DNA of 64,000 nucleotides from Leptothrix discophora. Lineage in GTDB: Bacteria > Pseudomonadota > Gammaproteobacteria > Burkholderiales > Burkholderiaceae_C. The notes beneath the pieces were generated by a model. That model saw only the letters and a list, made by a program, of their open reading frames with translations, made no database searches and was not told the origin of the DNA. The DNA is taken from assembly GCF_030705305.1 (NCBI RefSeq), contig NZ_JAUZEE010000001.1, forward strand, positions 434,001-498,000, given 5' to 3'. Position numbers and translations under genes: made by a program. Position 1 is the first letter of the stretch, and every line of letters starts with the position of its first letter. Of the stretch, positions 43,701-53,482 are shown piece by piece.

Positions 43701-45629
43701 ATGAGCCTTTCCGCCGCGCCTGCGCTGCGCCCGATCCTCCTGTCGGTCCGGGCGCTGCGCAGCCTGTGCCTGATGGTCCTGCTGCTGTGCGGTTTCGCGT
43801 CGGTACGCGCCGCCGACTTCATGGAGCCGGACAAGGCCTTCCAGTTGTCGGCCCGCAGCCCGGACGGCGCCCAGGTCGAGGTCCGCTTCGACATCGTCGA
43901 CGCCTACTACATGTACCGCGAGCGGCTGGCCGTCGTCGCCGCACCCGACGGCGTGGTGCTCGGCACGCCGGTCATCCCGCCGGGCAAGGTCAAGTTCGAC
44001 GAGACCTTCCAGAAGGACGTCGAGACCTATCGCCACGAGCTGGTCTTCCAGGTGCCGGTGCAGGCCGCGCCGGCCGAATTCAAGCTGGTCGTGACCAGCC
44101 AGGGCTGCGCCGACGCCGGCCTGTGCTACCCGCCGCGCGAACAGGTGCTGAAGGTGAAGACCGAAGGCGGCGCGATCCGCTCGGTCGACGTCATGGGCGA
44201 GGAGGCCGGCCTGGCCTGGATGCCCGCGGCCGGTCCGGTGCAGGCCATCACCGCCGTGGCGGTCGCGCAGCCCATGGCTGGCAACGACGGCAACAACGGC
44301 GACGCCGTCGCGCGCGCCCTGCGCTCGGGCAGCCTGTGGAGCGTCGTCGCGGTGTTCGCGCTGGCCGGCCTGCTGCTGTCCTTCACGCCCTGCGTGCTGC
44401 CGATGGTGCCGATCCTGTCGTCGATCATCGTCGGCCATGGCGCAGCGACCTCGCGCAGCCGTGGCCTGATGCTCTCGATCAGCTACGCGCTGGGCATGGC
44501 GCTGGTCTACACGCTGTTCGGCGTGCTGGCCGGCCTGGCCGGCGAAGGCCTGGCCGCGACGCTGCAGACGCCTGCCGTGCTGGGCGCCTTTGCCGCACTG
44601 CTGGTGCTGCTGTCGCTGTCGATGTTCGGCGCCTACGAGTTGCAGATGCCGGCGTCGCTGCAGACGCGGCTGACGGCCTGGTCGGGTTCCCTGGGCGGCG
44701 GCGGTCATCACCTGGGCGTGTTCGTGATGGGTGGCATCTCCGCGCTCATCGTCGGCCCCTGCGTGGCCGCACCGCTGGCCGGGGCGCTGCTCTACATCTC
44801 CCAGACCCGCGACGTGCTGGTCGGCGCGGTGGCGCTGTTCGCGCTGGCCTGCGGCATGAGCGTGCCGCTGCTGCTGGTCGGTGCCTCGGCCGGGTCGCTG
44901 CTGCCGCGCGCCGGTGCCTGGATGGACGGCGTCAAGCGCTTCTTCGGCGTGACCATGCTGGCGGTGGCGATCTGGATGCTCACGCCGGTCATTCCGACCT
45001 GGGTCGCGATGGCCGCCTGGGGCTTGCTGCTGATCGTCTCGGCCGTGCTGCTGGGCTTGCTGGACCGCCTGCCCGAGTCGGCCTCGATGCTGTCGCGCAG
45101 CGCCAAGGGCCTGGCGCTGGTGCTGGCGCTGGTGGGCGCGGCGCAGTGGATCGGGCTGCTGTCGGGCGGTCGTTCGGTGCTGCAGCCGCTGGGCCACCTG
45201 GCGGGCGGCGCGGCGGGTGCGGGTGCGAGTGCCGCCAGCGAAGGGCCAGCGCGTGCGCCCAACGACGCCAGGCTGATCACCTACCGCCGCGTCAAGACCT
45301 CGGCCGAGCTGGACCAGATCCTCCAGACCGCCGGCCAGCCGGTGATGCTGGACTTCTATGCCGACTGGTGCGTGTCCTGCAAGGAGTTCGAGCAGTTCAC
45401 CTTCCCCGACCCGCAGGTGCAGGCCCGGCTCGCCGGAGCGCTGCTGCTGCAGGCCGACGTGACGGCCAACGATGCGGCCGACCGCGAGCTGCTCAAGCGC
45501 TTTTCCCTGTTCGGCCCGCCCGGCATCCTGTTCTTCGACGCACAGGGCCAGGAGCGCAGCGCCGCCCGCGTGATCGGCTACCAGAACGTCCCGCAGTTCC
45601 TGAAGAGCCTGGGCGCGGCCGGCCTGTAA
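43701..45629 (+). CDS. dsbD: Thiol:disulfide interchange protein DsbD
   Basis: DsbD moves electrons from cytoplasmic thioredoxin to periplasmic DsbC, DsbG and CcmG. The 642-residue protein has a signal peptide (ending near VRAAD), the alpha domain with GCADAGLCYPP, eight transmembrane segments with FTPCVLP and GPCVAAP holding the transmembrane cysteines, and the C-terminal thioredoxin-like domain with DWCVSCKEFE. All six redox cysteines are present. I start at 43701 (AGGA eight bases upstream); an ATG at 43692 preceded by GACAAT is an alternative. Confidence 0.94.
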   Translation: MSLSAAPALRPILLSVRALRSLCLMVLLLCGFASVRAADFMEPDKAFQLSARSPDGAQVEVRFDIVDAYYMYRERLAVVAAPDGVVLGTPVIPPGKVKFDETFQKDVETYRHELVFQVPVQAAPAEFKLVVTSQGCADAGLCYPPREQVLKVKTEGGAIRSVDVMGEEAGLAWMPAAGPVQAITAVAVAQPMAGNDGNNGDAVARALRSGSLWSVVAVFALAGLLLSFTPCVLPMVPILSSIIVGHGAATSRSRGLMLSISYALGMALVYTLFGVLAGLAGEGLAATLQTPAVLGAFAALLVLLSLSMFGAYELQMPASLQTRLTAWSGSLGGGGHHLGVFVMGGISALIVGPCVAAPLAGALLYISQTRDVLVGAVALFALACGMSVPLLLVGASAGSLLPRAGAWMDGVKRFFGVTMLAVAIWMLTPVIPTWVAMAAWGLLLIVSAVLLGLLDRLPESASMLSRSAKGLALVLALVGAAQWIGLLSGGRSVLQPLGHLAGGAAGAGASAASEGPARAPNDARLITYRRVKTSAELDQILQTAGQPVMLDFYADWCVSCKEFEQFTFPDPQVQARLAGALLLQADVTANDAADRELLKRFSLFGPPGILFFDAQGQERSAARVIGYQNVPQFLKSLGAAGL

Positions 45630-45712
45630 GCGGCGCGTCGTGAGGCGCTCATAAGCTGGTCCGGACCTTCCTTTCTTCCTCTTCCTCGACGGCCCGCCGG
45701 GCCGCTGCGCCG

Positions 45713-46243
45713 ATGAACAGCCCTGCCTCGCCCCCAGCCACCGTCCCCGCCCCCGTTCCCGCGACCTGCGACCTCTGCGACGTTCACAAGGCCGATCGCA
45801 GCGGTGCGTTCCGCGTGCTGCCGCCGGTCTGGCGCAGCTTCGGCGGCCGATCTGCGTTCGCCGGCAGCGTCGTGACCGTGAAGTGCTTCGAGGACAACAC
45901 CCCCGTCAAGCAGCTGCTCGAAGGCCCCGGCCTTGGTCGCGTGCTGGTGGTCGACGGCGGCGGCTCGCTGCGCCGGGCCCTGGTGGGCGGCAACATCGGC
46001 GCGGCGGCGGCCCGCAACGGCTGGGCCGGCGTGGTGGTCGACGGCTGCGTGCGCGACGTCGCCGAGCTGGCCGCCTGCGACCTCGGCATCCTGGCGCTGG
46101 CCCCGATGCCGCTGCCGACCGAGCGCCGCGTCGCCGGCGAAGTCGACGTGCCGGTGCAGGTCCAGGGCGTCACCGTGCGACCGGGCGAGTGGCTGTGCGC
46201 CGACGCCGATGGTGTCGTCGTGATGACGAAGGCACCAGGCTGA
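45713..46243 (+). CDS. rraA: RraA-family protein (RNase E regulator / HMG aldolase fold)
   Basis: A 176-residue protein of the RraA fold. It has the ATCDLCDVH start typical of ribonuclease activity regulator RraA, FGGRSAFAGSVVTVKCFEDNTPVKQLL, LVVDGGGSLRRALVGGNIGAAAARNGWAGVVVDGCVRDVAEL, and PGEWLCADADGVVV at the end. Some relatives are 4-hydroxy-4-methyl-2-oxoglutarate aldolases with a GxxxRD motif; the GCVRD here keeps Arg-Asp, so aldolase or oxaloacetate decarboxylase side activity is possible. It stands alone, 83 bases after dsbD. Confidence 0.9.
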   Translation: MNSPASPPATVPAPVPATCDLCDVHKADRSGAFRVLPPVWRSFGGRSAFAGSVVTVKCFEDNTPVKQLLEGPGLGRVLVVDGGGSLRRALVGGNIGAAAARNGWAGVVVDGCVRDVAELAACDLGILALAPMPLPTERRVAGEVDVPVQVQGVTVRPGEWLCADADGVVVMTKAPG

Positions 46244-46334
46244 CGCGCTTCAGGCTCAAGTTCACGCACGGGCGGCCGACAACAGGAGAAGCCGGCCACC
46301 GGATGTCGTGTGGGCCGGACCACACGGGTCGCCC

Positions 46335-47201
46335 ATGCCATTTTCCGTCCTTGCCGATCCCCTGATCGACGCCTCGCAGCTGTCCACGCTGGTGCGTGAC
46401 ATCGGCATTCCGCCGCGGCCTCAGCTGCTCGAACGCCTGCACGACGAGCTGACGCGCGACGAGCCGAGGCTCGACATGCTGGTGCAACTGGCGTCCTACG
46501 ACGTCGCCATCGCCGCCGCGCTGCTGAAGGTCGCCAACGCGCGCGGGCCGGGCACGCGCTCCGGTGCCGGCACCTTGCGGCGGGCCTTCGAGCAACTGGG
46601 CAGCAAGCGCTGCATCTCGATCCTGAGCGCGCTGGTGCTGCGCAAGGTCTTTCCGGTGCAGGGTCCGACCTTCGAGCGCTTCTGGGACGTCGCCCACCGT
46701 CGCAGCCTGGCGATGGCCTGGCTGGCCCGCCAGCTCGGCGTCGTCGAGGCCGACCAGGCGCACACCTTCGGGCTGTTCTGCGACGTCGGGATCCCGGTGC
46801 TGCTGCAGCGCTTCCTGACCCCGAGCTACCGCGTGACGCTGGCAGAGGCCAACCTGGGCCACAAGCCCTTCACCGAGGTCGAACGGTCACGCCATGCCAC
46901 CGACCACGCGGCCGTTGGCGCGGCGCTGGCGCAGAGCTGGGGGGTCAGCGACGAGATCGTCGAGGCCGTCGCCTGGCACCACGACTACCGCGTCTTCACC
47001 CAGCCGGGCCGCACGCGCGTCGCCCACCTGGTCGCGCTGGCGCTGGTGGCGGACCGCTACATCCAGCGCCGCCAGGGGCGCAACCGCCATGGCGAATGGC
47101 AGCGTGGTGGCGCGCAGGCCCTTTTGGCGCTCGGTGCGACCGAGGCCGCGTTCGACATCTGGTGCGACGAACTGGAAAGCCAGCTCGAACTGATGGCCTG
47201 A
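46335..47201 (+). CDS. HDOD-domain protein
   Basis: A 288-residue protein made of an HDOD domain, an HD-related signalling domain without phosphodiesterase residues. The pattern DIGIPPRPQLLERLHDEL…LASYDVAIAAALLKVAN…RRAFEQLGSKRCISILSALVL and FGLFCDVGIPVLLQRF is characteristic. The C-terminal helices (VGAALAQSWGVSDEIVEAVAWHHDYRVF) follow the family. HDOD proteins act in two-component, c-di-GMP and motility pathways, but the partner here is unknown. The ATG at 46335 is preferred to a GTG nine codons earlier. Confidence 0.87.
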   Translation: MPFSVLADPLIDASQLSTLVRDIGIPPRPQLLERLHDELTRDEPRLDMLVQLASYDVAIAAALLKVANARGPGTRSGAGTLRRAFEQLGSKRCISILSALVLRKVFPVQGPTFERFWDVAHRRSLAMAWLARQLGVVEADQAHTFGLFCDVGIPVLLQRFLTPSYRVTLAEANLGHKPFTEVERSRHATDHAAVGAALAQSWGVSDEIVEAVAWHHDYRVFTQPGRTRVAHLVALALVADRYIQRRQGRNRHGEWQRGGAQALLALGATEAAFDIWCDELESQLELMA

Positions 47202-47208
47202 GGCCCGA

Positions 47209-47226
47209 CGCAGGGAGCTGCCTGCG
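47209..47226. terminator. Hairpin between the convergent HDOD and serB genes
   Basis: CGCAGG-gagctg-CCTGCG forms a perfect 6-bp stem in the 80-bp convergent gap. No U-run follows on either strand; terminator function is only plausible. Confidence 0.35.
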
Positions 47227-47281
47227 GACCTCCTGGCACCTGCCGAAGCGGCCAGGCATGCAAGCCCGGCCTGGGCCGACC

Positions 47282-48001
47282 TCAGGCGCGCAGGACGTCC
47301 AGCAGGCGGTCCAGGCCGCCGTCCTCGATCGCGACCATCGCCTGCGCGCGCACGGCGGGCTTGGCATGGTGGGCGACCGACAGGCCGGCCACCGACATCA
47401 TCGGCAGGTCGTTGGCGCCGTCGCCCATCGCGATGGCCTGGCTGGGCGAGATGCCCATGGCGGCGCAGGTCTCCAGCACGGTGCGGCGCTTTTCCTCGCC
47501 GTCGCAGATGTCGCCCCAGGCCTGGTCGACCAGGCGGCCCGTCAGCATGCCGTCGACGATCTCGAGCTGGTTGCTGCGGGTCCAGTCCAGGCCCAGGCGC
47601 TGCTGCAGGCGGTCGGTGAAGTAGGTGAAGCCACCCGAGACCAGCAGGGTCTTCAGGCCGGCGGCCTGGCAGGCCCGCACCAGCGTCTCGGCACCGGGGT
47701 TGAGCTGCAGGCGCTGCGTGTAGACCTCGTCGAGGGCGCTGGCTGGCACGCCCCGAAGCAGGGCGACGCGCTGGCGCAGGCTTTCCTTGTAGTCGGCAAT
47801 CTCGCCGCGCATCGCGGCGGCGGTGATGGCGGCGACCTCGGGCTTGCGGCCGGCAGCATCGGCGATCTCGTCGATGCACTCGATGTTGATCAACGTCGAG
47901 TCCATGTCGAACGCGATCAGCTTGAAGTCGGCCAGCCGCAGCGGCGGGGTGAAGCCGCGCACGGTCAGGCCGGCGGCGATCGGGAAGGTCGGTACGGTCA
48001 T
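47282..48001 (-). CDS. serB: Phosphoserine phosphatase
   Basis: SerB hydrolyses phosphoserine in serine synthesis. The 239-residue HAD phosphatase has motif I FDMDSTLI with both aspartates, LLVSGGFTYFTDRL (motif II) and GDGANDLPMM (motif III). It lacks the ACT-like N-terminal domain of E. coli SerB. The ATG at 48001 is chosen by family length. It lies 180 bases downstream of mfd in the same direction and is followed by a convergent HDOD gene. Confidence 0.94.
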   Translation of the reverse strand: MTVPTFPIAAGLTVRGFTPPLRLADFKLIAFDMDSTLINIECIDEIADAAGRKPEVAAITAAAMRGEIADYKESLRQRVALLRGVPASALDEVYTQRLQLNPGAETLVRACQAAGLKTLLVSGGFTYFTDRLQQRLGLDWTRSNQLEIVDGMLTGRLVDQAWGDICDGEEKRRTVLETCAAMGISPSQAIAMGDGANDLPMMSVAGLSVAHHAKPAVRAQAMVAIEDGGLDRLLDVLRA

Positions 48002-48010
48002 CGGCAAGGG

Positions 48011-48036
48011 GCAGACGGAAAGGGCAGACGGAAAGG
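48011..48036. repeat. 13-bp direct repeat upstream of serB
   Basis: GCAGACGGAAAGG occurs twice in tandem (48011-48023, 48024-48036), ten bases before the serB start. On the serB strand the sequence is pyrimidine-rich and contains no Shine-Dalgarno. Confidence 0.75.
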
Positions 48037-48181
48037 CCAGACAACGGCAGGTGCAGGGCGCGAGGCCAGCGGCTTGGCGAACCGGCAATTCTCCCCGATG
48101 AGGGTCAACCCGGTGCCGCTTGCCTGCCGGCCCATGGCCAGGCGACGGGCTGAACGTCTCGTGACGGGCGTCCCGAGGCGT

Positions 48182-51100
48182 TCAGCGCACGGTGCGGGGT
48201 GTGGCAGGGGCGGCAGGGCCGGAAGGAGCGGTCGGTGCAGCGGGCCTGGCCGGCGCGACCTGCGGCGTGCCGAGCAGGCGGAAGACCTCGCGCACGGCCT
48301 GCGCGCGGTCCTTCGGATCGGGCCAGGCGCGCTCGATGCGCAGCTTGTCGTTGCCGGCCAGCTTGATGTGGCGGTTCTTCTGCACCAGCTCGATGATCTT
48401 CATCGGATCGATCGGCGGGTTGGGCCGGAAGTGGATCGAGATCACGCCCGGCCCGGCCTCGATCTTCTGCACCCCCCAGGCCTTGGCCTGGATGCGCAGC
48501 CGGTGCAGGTCGAACAGCGTCTGGGCCTGAGCCGGCAGCTTGCCGAAGCGGTCGACCAGCTCTTCGAGCATCGCGTCGATCTTGTCGGCACGGTCGGTGC
48601 TGGCCAGCCGCTTGTACAGGCTCAGGCGCATCTGCACGTCCGGGCAATAGGCCTCGGGCAGCAGCGCCGGCGCATGCAGGTTGACCTCGGTGGCCGTGCC
48701 GAAGAAGCCGGTCGGGGACAGCAGGTCGGGCTCCTGGCCGTTCTTCAGCGCCCGCACGGCCTCGGCCAGCATCTCGTTGTAGAGCTGGAAGCCGACCTCC
48801 ATCATGTTGCCGCTCTGGTTGTCGCCCAGCACCTCGCCGGCGCCGCGGATCTCCAGGTCGTGCATGGCGAGATAGAAGCCCGAGCCGAGTTCTTCCATGC
48901 TCTGGATCGCGTCCAGCCGCTGCTGGGCCTGCTTGGTCAGGCCCTCGATGTCCGGGACCATCAGGTAGGCATAGGCCTGGTGGTGGCTGCGACCGACCCG
49001 GCCGCGCAGCTGGTGCAGCTGGGCCAGGCCGAACTTGTCGGCCCGGCTGATGACGATGGTGTTGGCGCTCGGCACGTCGATGCCGGTCTCGATGATGGTC
49101 GAGCACAGCAGCAGGTTGTGGCGCTGGGCGACGAAGTCGCGCATCACGCGCTCCAGCTCGCGCTCGGGCATCTGGCCGTGGGCCACGCCGATGCGGGCTT
49201 CGGGCAGCAGCTCTTCGAGCTTCTGGCGCCGGTTCTCGATCGTGTCGACCTCGTTGTGCAGGAAGTAGACCTGGCCGCCGCGCTTCAGCTCGCGCAGCAC
49301 CGCCTCGCGGATCGTGCCGGTGGTCTCGTTGCGCACGAAGGTCTTGATGGCCAGGCGGCGCTGCGGCGCGGTCGCGATCACGCTCAGGTCGCGCAGGCCT
49401 TCGAGCGCCATGCCCAGCGTGCGCGGGATCGGCGTGGCCGTCAGCGTCAGCACGTCGACCTCGGCCCGCAGCGCCTTCATCTGTTCCTTGTGGCGCACGC
49501 CGAAGCGGTGTTCCTCGTCGATGATGAGCAGGCCGAGGTTCTTGAACTTGGTCTCCGGACTCAGCAACTTGTGCGTGCCCACGACGATGTCGATCGTGCC
49601 GGCGGCCAGGCCCTCCATCGCGGCCTTGACCTCCTTGGGCGAGCGGAAGCGGCTCATCTCGGCGACCTTGACCGGCCAGGGCGCGAAGCGGTCGGCGATG
49701 GTCTGGAAATGCTGCTCGGCCAGCAGCGTGGTCGGCGCCAGCAGGGCGACCTGCTTGCCGCCGGTGACGGCCACGAAGGCGGCCCGCAGCGCCACCTCGG
49801 TCTTGCCGAAGCCGACATCGCCGCAGACCAGCCGGTCCATCGGGCGCGGGCTGATCATGTCCTGGATGACCGCATGGATCGCGGCGGCCTGGTCGGGCGT
49901 TTCCTCGAAGCCGAAGCTGGTGGCGAAGGCCTCGTAGTCCTGCGGGCTGTAGCGGAAGGCGAAACCTTCGCGGGCGGCCCGGCGGGCATAGAGGTTGAGC
50001 AGCTCGGCTGCCGCGTCGCGCACCTGTTCGGCGGCCTTGCGGCGGGCCTTCTCCCACTGGCCCGAGCCGAGCCTGTGCAGCGGAGCCTCGTCGGCGCTGA
50101 CCCCCGTGTAGCGGCTGATCAGCTGCAGCTGCGCCACCGGCACGTACAGCGTGGCCTGGTCGGCGTATTCGAGGAACAGGAACTCGTTGCTCGACCCGTC
50201 GCCGGCGAGGTCGATGTTGACCAGCCCGCGGTAGCGGCCGATGCCGTGGTTGGCATGCACCACCGGGTCGCCGACCTTCAGCTCGGACAGGTCCTTGATC
50301 AGCGCATCGACGTCGCTGGTGGCCTCCTGCTTGCGGCGCCGCCGCACCGTCGGCGTGGTGTCGAACAGCTCGGTCTCGGTGACGAGCTGGACGCCGTAGG
50401 CCTCGGTCGCGTCGGTCCAGAAGAAGCCCGAGGCCATCGCCGCGGTCGTGATCGCGTAGGCGTGGTCGCTGGCCAGGAAGGCGGCCAGCGTGTCGACCGA
50501 CGGTGGCTCCAGCCGGTGGTCGCGCAGCAGCTCCAGCAGGCTCTCGCGGCGGCCGGCGCTCTCGGCCACGATCAGCAGGCGCTGGCCGGATTCGCGCAGG
50601 CGGGCCAGCTGGTCCTCCAGCCGGCGCAGCGGGTCCTGCGCGCCGCGCTGCACGCTCAGGTCGGGCAGCGGCCGGGCCCAGTCGACGGGGCTGCTGCCCC
50701 GCACGGCCAGCTGGGCGAAGTCGTTGCAGCGGGTGAAGAAGGCCTCGCCGCGCAGGAACAGCTCCTCGGGCGGCAGCACCGGGCGTTCCGGGTCGTGCTG
50801 CAGGAAGCGGTGGCGCTCGCGGGTCTCGGTCCAGAAGCGCTCCAGCGACTCGTCGACCTCGCCGTGCAGCACCAGCGAGGCCTGCTCGCCGAGGTAGTCG
50901 AAGAAGGTTGCCGGCTCGTCGAAGAACAGCGGCAGGTAGTACTCGATGCCCGAGGTCGCGATGCCCTGGGCCATGTCCTTGTAGATGCGGGCGCGGCTCG
51001 GGTCGCCGTCCATCTTCTCGCGCCAGCGAGAGCGGAAGGCCTGGCGCGCGGCATCGTCCATCGGGAATTCGCGGCCGGGCAGCAGGCGCACCTCCGGCAC

Positions 51101-51727
51101 CGGGTAGAGGCTGCGCTGGCTGTCCGGGTCAAAGACGCGGATCGAGTCGACCTCGTTGTCGAACAGGTCGACCCGGTAGGGCACGGTCGAGCCCATCGGG
51201 TAGAGGTCGATCAGGCCGCCGCGCACGGCGTATTCGCCCGGCGAGACGACCTGGCTGACGTGCTGGTAGCCCGCCAGCGTCAGCTGCGAGCGCAGGCCCT
51301 GCTCGTCGAGCTTCTGCTTCTGCTTGAAGTGGAAGGTGTAGGCGGCCAGGAAGGACGGGGGCGCGAGCCGCGTCAGCGCGGTCGTCGCCGGCAGGATGAC
51401 GACGTCCAGCGGGTCGGCCGCCTTGCGCCGCTGCAGCACCCGCCACAGCGTCGCCAGGCGCTCGGAGATCAGGTCCTGGTGCGGGCTGAAGCTGTCGTAG
51501 GGCAGGGTTTCCCAGTCGGGGAAGACGGCCGCCGTCAGCTCCGGTGCGAAGAACGCCAGCTCGTCGGGCAGGCGCTGCGCGTCGGCCGGTTCGGCCACGA
51601 CGATCACGACCAGCTCGCCGACGGCCCGACGAGCCTGCGCGTGGCGCGCCAGCAGCAGCGCGTCGGATGAGCCGATCGAGCGCGGGACCGTGTAGCGTTT
51701 GCCGGGGACGAGGGTCGGGAGCTGCAT
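48182..51727 (-). CDS. mfd: Transcription-repair coupling factor
   Basis: Mfd removes RNA polymerase stalled at DNA lesions and recruits UvrA. The 1,181-residue protein has the UvrB-like N-terminal module (DWETLPYDSFSPHQDL), the RNA-polymerase-interaction domain (LKVGDPVVHANHGIGRYRGL), the translocase with Walker A GDVGFGKTEVA and Walker B IDEEHRFG, and the TRG region near RGRVGRSHHQAYAYL. Length and order match E. coli Mfd (1,148). A divergent methyltransferase gene starts 106 bases upstream of its ATG. Confidence 0.97.
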   Translation of the reverse strand: MQLPTLVPGKRYTVPRSIGSSDALLLARHAQARRAVGELVVIVVAEPADAQRLPDELAFFAPELTAAVFPDWETLPYDSFSPHQDLISERLATLWRVLQRRKAADPLDVVILPATTALTRLAPPSFLAAYTFHFKQKQKLDEQGLRSQLTLAGYQHVSQVVSPGEYAVRGGLIDLYPMGSTVPYRVDLFDNEVDSIRVFDPDSQRSLYPVPEVRLLPGREFPMDDAARQAFRSRWREKMDGDPSRARIYKDMAQGIATSGIEYYLPLFFDEPATFFDYLGEQASLVLHGEVDESLERFWTETRERHRFLQHDPERPVLPPEELFLRGEAFFTRCNDFAQLAVRGSSPVDWARPLPDLSVQRGAQDPLRRLEDQLARLRESGQRLLIVAESAGRRESLLELLRDHRLEPPSVDTLAAFLASDHAYAITTAAMASGFFWTDATEAYGVQLVTETELFDTTPTVRRRRKQEATSDVDALIKDLSELKVGDPVVHANHGIGRYRGLVNIDLAGDGSSNEFLFLEYADQATLYVPVAQLQLISRYTGVSADEAPLHRLGSGQWEKARRKAAEQVRDAAAELLNLYARRAAREGFAFRYSPQDYEAFATSFGFEETPDQAAAIHAVIQDMISPRPMDRLVCGDVGFGKTEVALRAAFVAVTGGKQVALLAPTTLLAEQHFQTIADRFAPWPVKVAEMSRFRSPKEVKAAMEGLAAGTIDIVVGTHKLLSPETKFKNLGLLIIDEEHRFGVRHKEQMKALRAEVDVLTLTATPIPRTLGMALEGLRDLSVIATAPQRRLAIKTFVRNETTGTIREAVLRELKRGGQVYFLHNEVDTIENRRQKLEELLPEARIGVAHGQMPERELERVMRDFVAQRHNLLLCSTIIETGIDVPSANTIVISRADKFGLAQLHQLRGRVGRSHHQAYAYLMVPDIEGLTKQAQQRLDAIQSMEELGSGFYLAMHDLEIRGAGEVLGDNQSGNMMEVGFQLYNEMLAEAVRALKNGQEPDLLSPTGFFGTATEVNLHAPALLPEAYCPDVQMRLSLYKRLASTDRADKIDAMLEELVDRFGKLPAQAQTLFDLHRLRIQAKAWGVQKIEAGPGVISIHFRPNPPIDPMKIIELVQKNRHIKLAGNDKLRIERAWPDPKDRAQAVREVFRLLGTPQVAPARPAAPTAPSGPAAPATPRTVR

Positions 51728-51833
51728 GGTGGGACGGTGCACGCAAGGGTCGGACCGGCAGGGATTGCGGGTCGGCGTCCGGGCGCGTGGCAAGGCGGCG
51801 GATTCTAGGGAGCAGGGCGCCAGAATGCAGGGC

Positions 51834-52619
51834 ATGAGCGACTGGAACGACACCCTCTACCTGCGCTTCGGCGACCAGCGCACCCGCGCGGCGGTCGACC
51901 TGCTTGCGCGCGTGCAGCCCGAACCCCGCGCGGCGGTGCACGAGGTCGTCGACCTGGGGTGCGGCCCCGGCAATTCCACCGCGCTGCTGGCCGCACGCTG
52001 GCCGCAGGCGCACATCACCGGCGTCGACCGCTCGCCCGCCATGCTGCAGGCCGCACGCAGGGCCTTGCCGGCGCTGGACTGGGTCGAGGCCGATGTCGCG
52101 ACCTGGCAGGCGAGCGAGGGCCGACCGGTCGACCTGCTGTTCGCCAACGCGGTGTTCCAGTGGGTGCCGGACCATGCCCGGCTGCTGCCCCGCCTGCTGG
52201 GCCAGGTGCGGCCGGGCGGCGTGCTCGCCCTGCAGATGCCGGCCAACCGCGACGAGCCCAGCCACCGCTGGATGCGCGAGCTGCCCGGTCCCTGGTCCGG
52301 CCGCCTGGGCGCGGCGGCCGAGGCCATGAACCACGTGCTCGCGCCGGCCGACTACTTCGACCTGCTGGCGCCGCTGGCCGCCGAGATCGACCTCTGGGAG
52401 ACCCGCTACGAGCAGGTCATGGACGATGCGGACGCGATCGTCGACTGGGTCCGGGCGACCGGCTTGCGGCCTTTCCTGGACGCGCTGGCCGACGAGTCCG
52501 AGCGGGCCGACTACCTGGCGGCCTACCGCGCACGCATCGACGCGGCCTACCCGAGGCGGGCCGATGGCCGGCGCCTGTTCCGCTTCCCGCGGCTGTTCAT
52601 GGTGGTGCGGCGGGCCTGA
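51834..52619 (+). CDS. tam: Trans-aconitate 2-methyltransferase-like SAM methyltransferase
   Basis: A 261-residue class I methyltransferase. SAM-binding motif I is VVDLGCGPGNSTALLAARWP, and the Tam pattern continues with ITGVDRSPAMLQAARRALP, VDLLFANAVFQWVPDHARLLPRLLGQVRPGGVLALQMPAN and a C-terminal ETRYEQVMDDADAIVDWVRATGLRPFLDAL. Tam methylates trans-aconitate to detoxify it. The assignment is by full-length resemblance. CAGAAT lies seven bases before the ATG at 51834, another possible leaderless start. Confidence 0.88.
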   Translation: MSDWNDTLYLRFGDQRTRAAVDLLARVQPEPRAAVHEVVDLGCGPGNSTALLAARWPQAHITGVDRSPAMLQAARRALPALDWVEADVATWQASEGRPVDLLFANAVFQWVPDHARLLPRLLGQVRPGGVLALQMPANRDEPSHRWMRELPGPWSGRLGAAAEAMNHVLAPADYFDLLAPLAAEIDLWETRYEQVMDDADAIVDWVRATGLRPFLDALADESERADYLAAYRARIDAAYPRRADGRRLFRFPRLFMVVRRA

Positions 52620-52652
52620 GCGCGGCGCGGTGACGCCGCGTCAGGCCACGGT

Positions 52653-53189
52653 TCACCAGGCCATGCGGTTGAACATCACCGAATAGACCTTGGCCGACGA
52701 CGCGCCGTCGCCCTGCACCCGCACCGCGCCGCGCGCGGCGGGAGCCGGCGTGAAGCCGGTCGACGCCAGTTCCTGCGCCGCATGGTCGCGGTAGGCCCAG
52801 CGGGTGGCCGTCAGCACCGGCAGCGTCGCGTCCACCTGCAGCAGGTGATCGGCCAGGGCACCCAGGCCGGCCGACTTGGGCAGGCAGGCGTCCACCGTCA
52901 CGCCCTGCGCACGCACCCGCATCACGTCCTCGACCGTGTCGACCAGCAGCACCAGCTTGCGGCTGCCGAGGCAGGGACGCAGCGTGGTCACCAAGGTGCT
53001 CATCTTCGACCAGCCGCACAGCGACAGGTCCAGCACGACGTGGTCGATCTCCGGCTCCTGCCGCAGGTAAGGCAGGGCGCTGGCGAGGGTGTGGGTTCGA
53101 GCGATCTCCGCATCCGTCCGACGACGGCGCAACTCATGCTGGAGCAGCACTTGCAGGTCACTGGCGTGGCTGAGCAGGAGGGCTTTCAT
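52653..53189 (-). CDS. Receiver-like protein, unknown function
   Basis: A 178-residue protein whose first 125 residues follow the CheY-like receiver layout: MKALLLSHASD, a putative phosphoacceptor aspartate in HVVLDLSLCG (Asp54), and a C-terminal lysine in DACLPKSAGLGALADHLL (about 105). The acidic pair normally near residue 10 is incomplete. About 50 residues follow without a DNA-binding domain. It is divergent from a degenerate GGDEF protein, a suggestive signalling pairing. No ribosome site is evident. Confidence 0.65.
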   Translation of the reverse strand: MKALLLSHASDLQVLLQHELRRRRTDAEIARTHTLASALPYLRQEPEIDHVVLDLSLCGWSKMSTLVTTLRPCLGSRKLVLLVDTVEDVMRVRAQGVTVDACLPKSAGLGALADHLLQVDATLPVLTATRWAYRDHAAQELASTGFTPAPAARGAVRVQGDGASSAKVYSVMFNRMAW

Positions 53190-53482
53190 GTGGACTACTT
53201 GTTTGAGTGACTGAACAGCAGATTAAGGTGGAACATGAAAACTTCGCTCCCCCCATAGTGATGAAGAAACTGGGTGTAAGCCCCAAAGCTTCTTGATGAA
53301 AATCAATCTGTCTCAGGAATCTGTGGCTTTGCACGGCTTTGGTGCGGATTGGGTGCGGCTTTGAGGGGCAACGACGGAGGTGTTCGTGTGGTCGCGCACG
53401 ACTGCTGCGGCCGCCGGCGTTCCTCGCGGTTCAGCCTCAGTAACATCGGGGCCCTTGTTGCTCCCGTGTCCGCCTGTCTGCC
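53190..53482. other. AT-richer divergent intergenic region
   Basis: This 293-bp gap separates the receiver-like gene and the divergent GGDEF-like gene. Its first half (to about 53340) is clearly lower in GC than the rest of the window, with runs such as GATGAAAATCAATC. I see no open reading frame of note, no clear -35/-10 pair and no palindrome longer than five bases. It is likely to hold both promoters and possibly a small RNA. Confidence 0.4.

Noticed and set aside
47096-51670. A 1,524-codon open frame on the plus strand opposite mfd
   Set aside because: Mfd on the minus strand has complete domains. The plus-strand frame is Gln-, Arg- and Gly-rich without recognisable motifs, a usual antisense artefact in GC-rich DNA.
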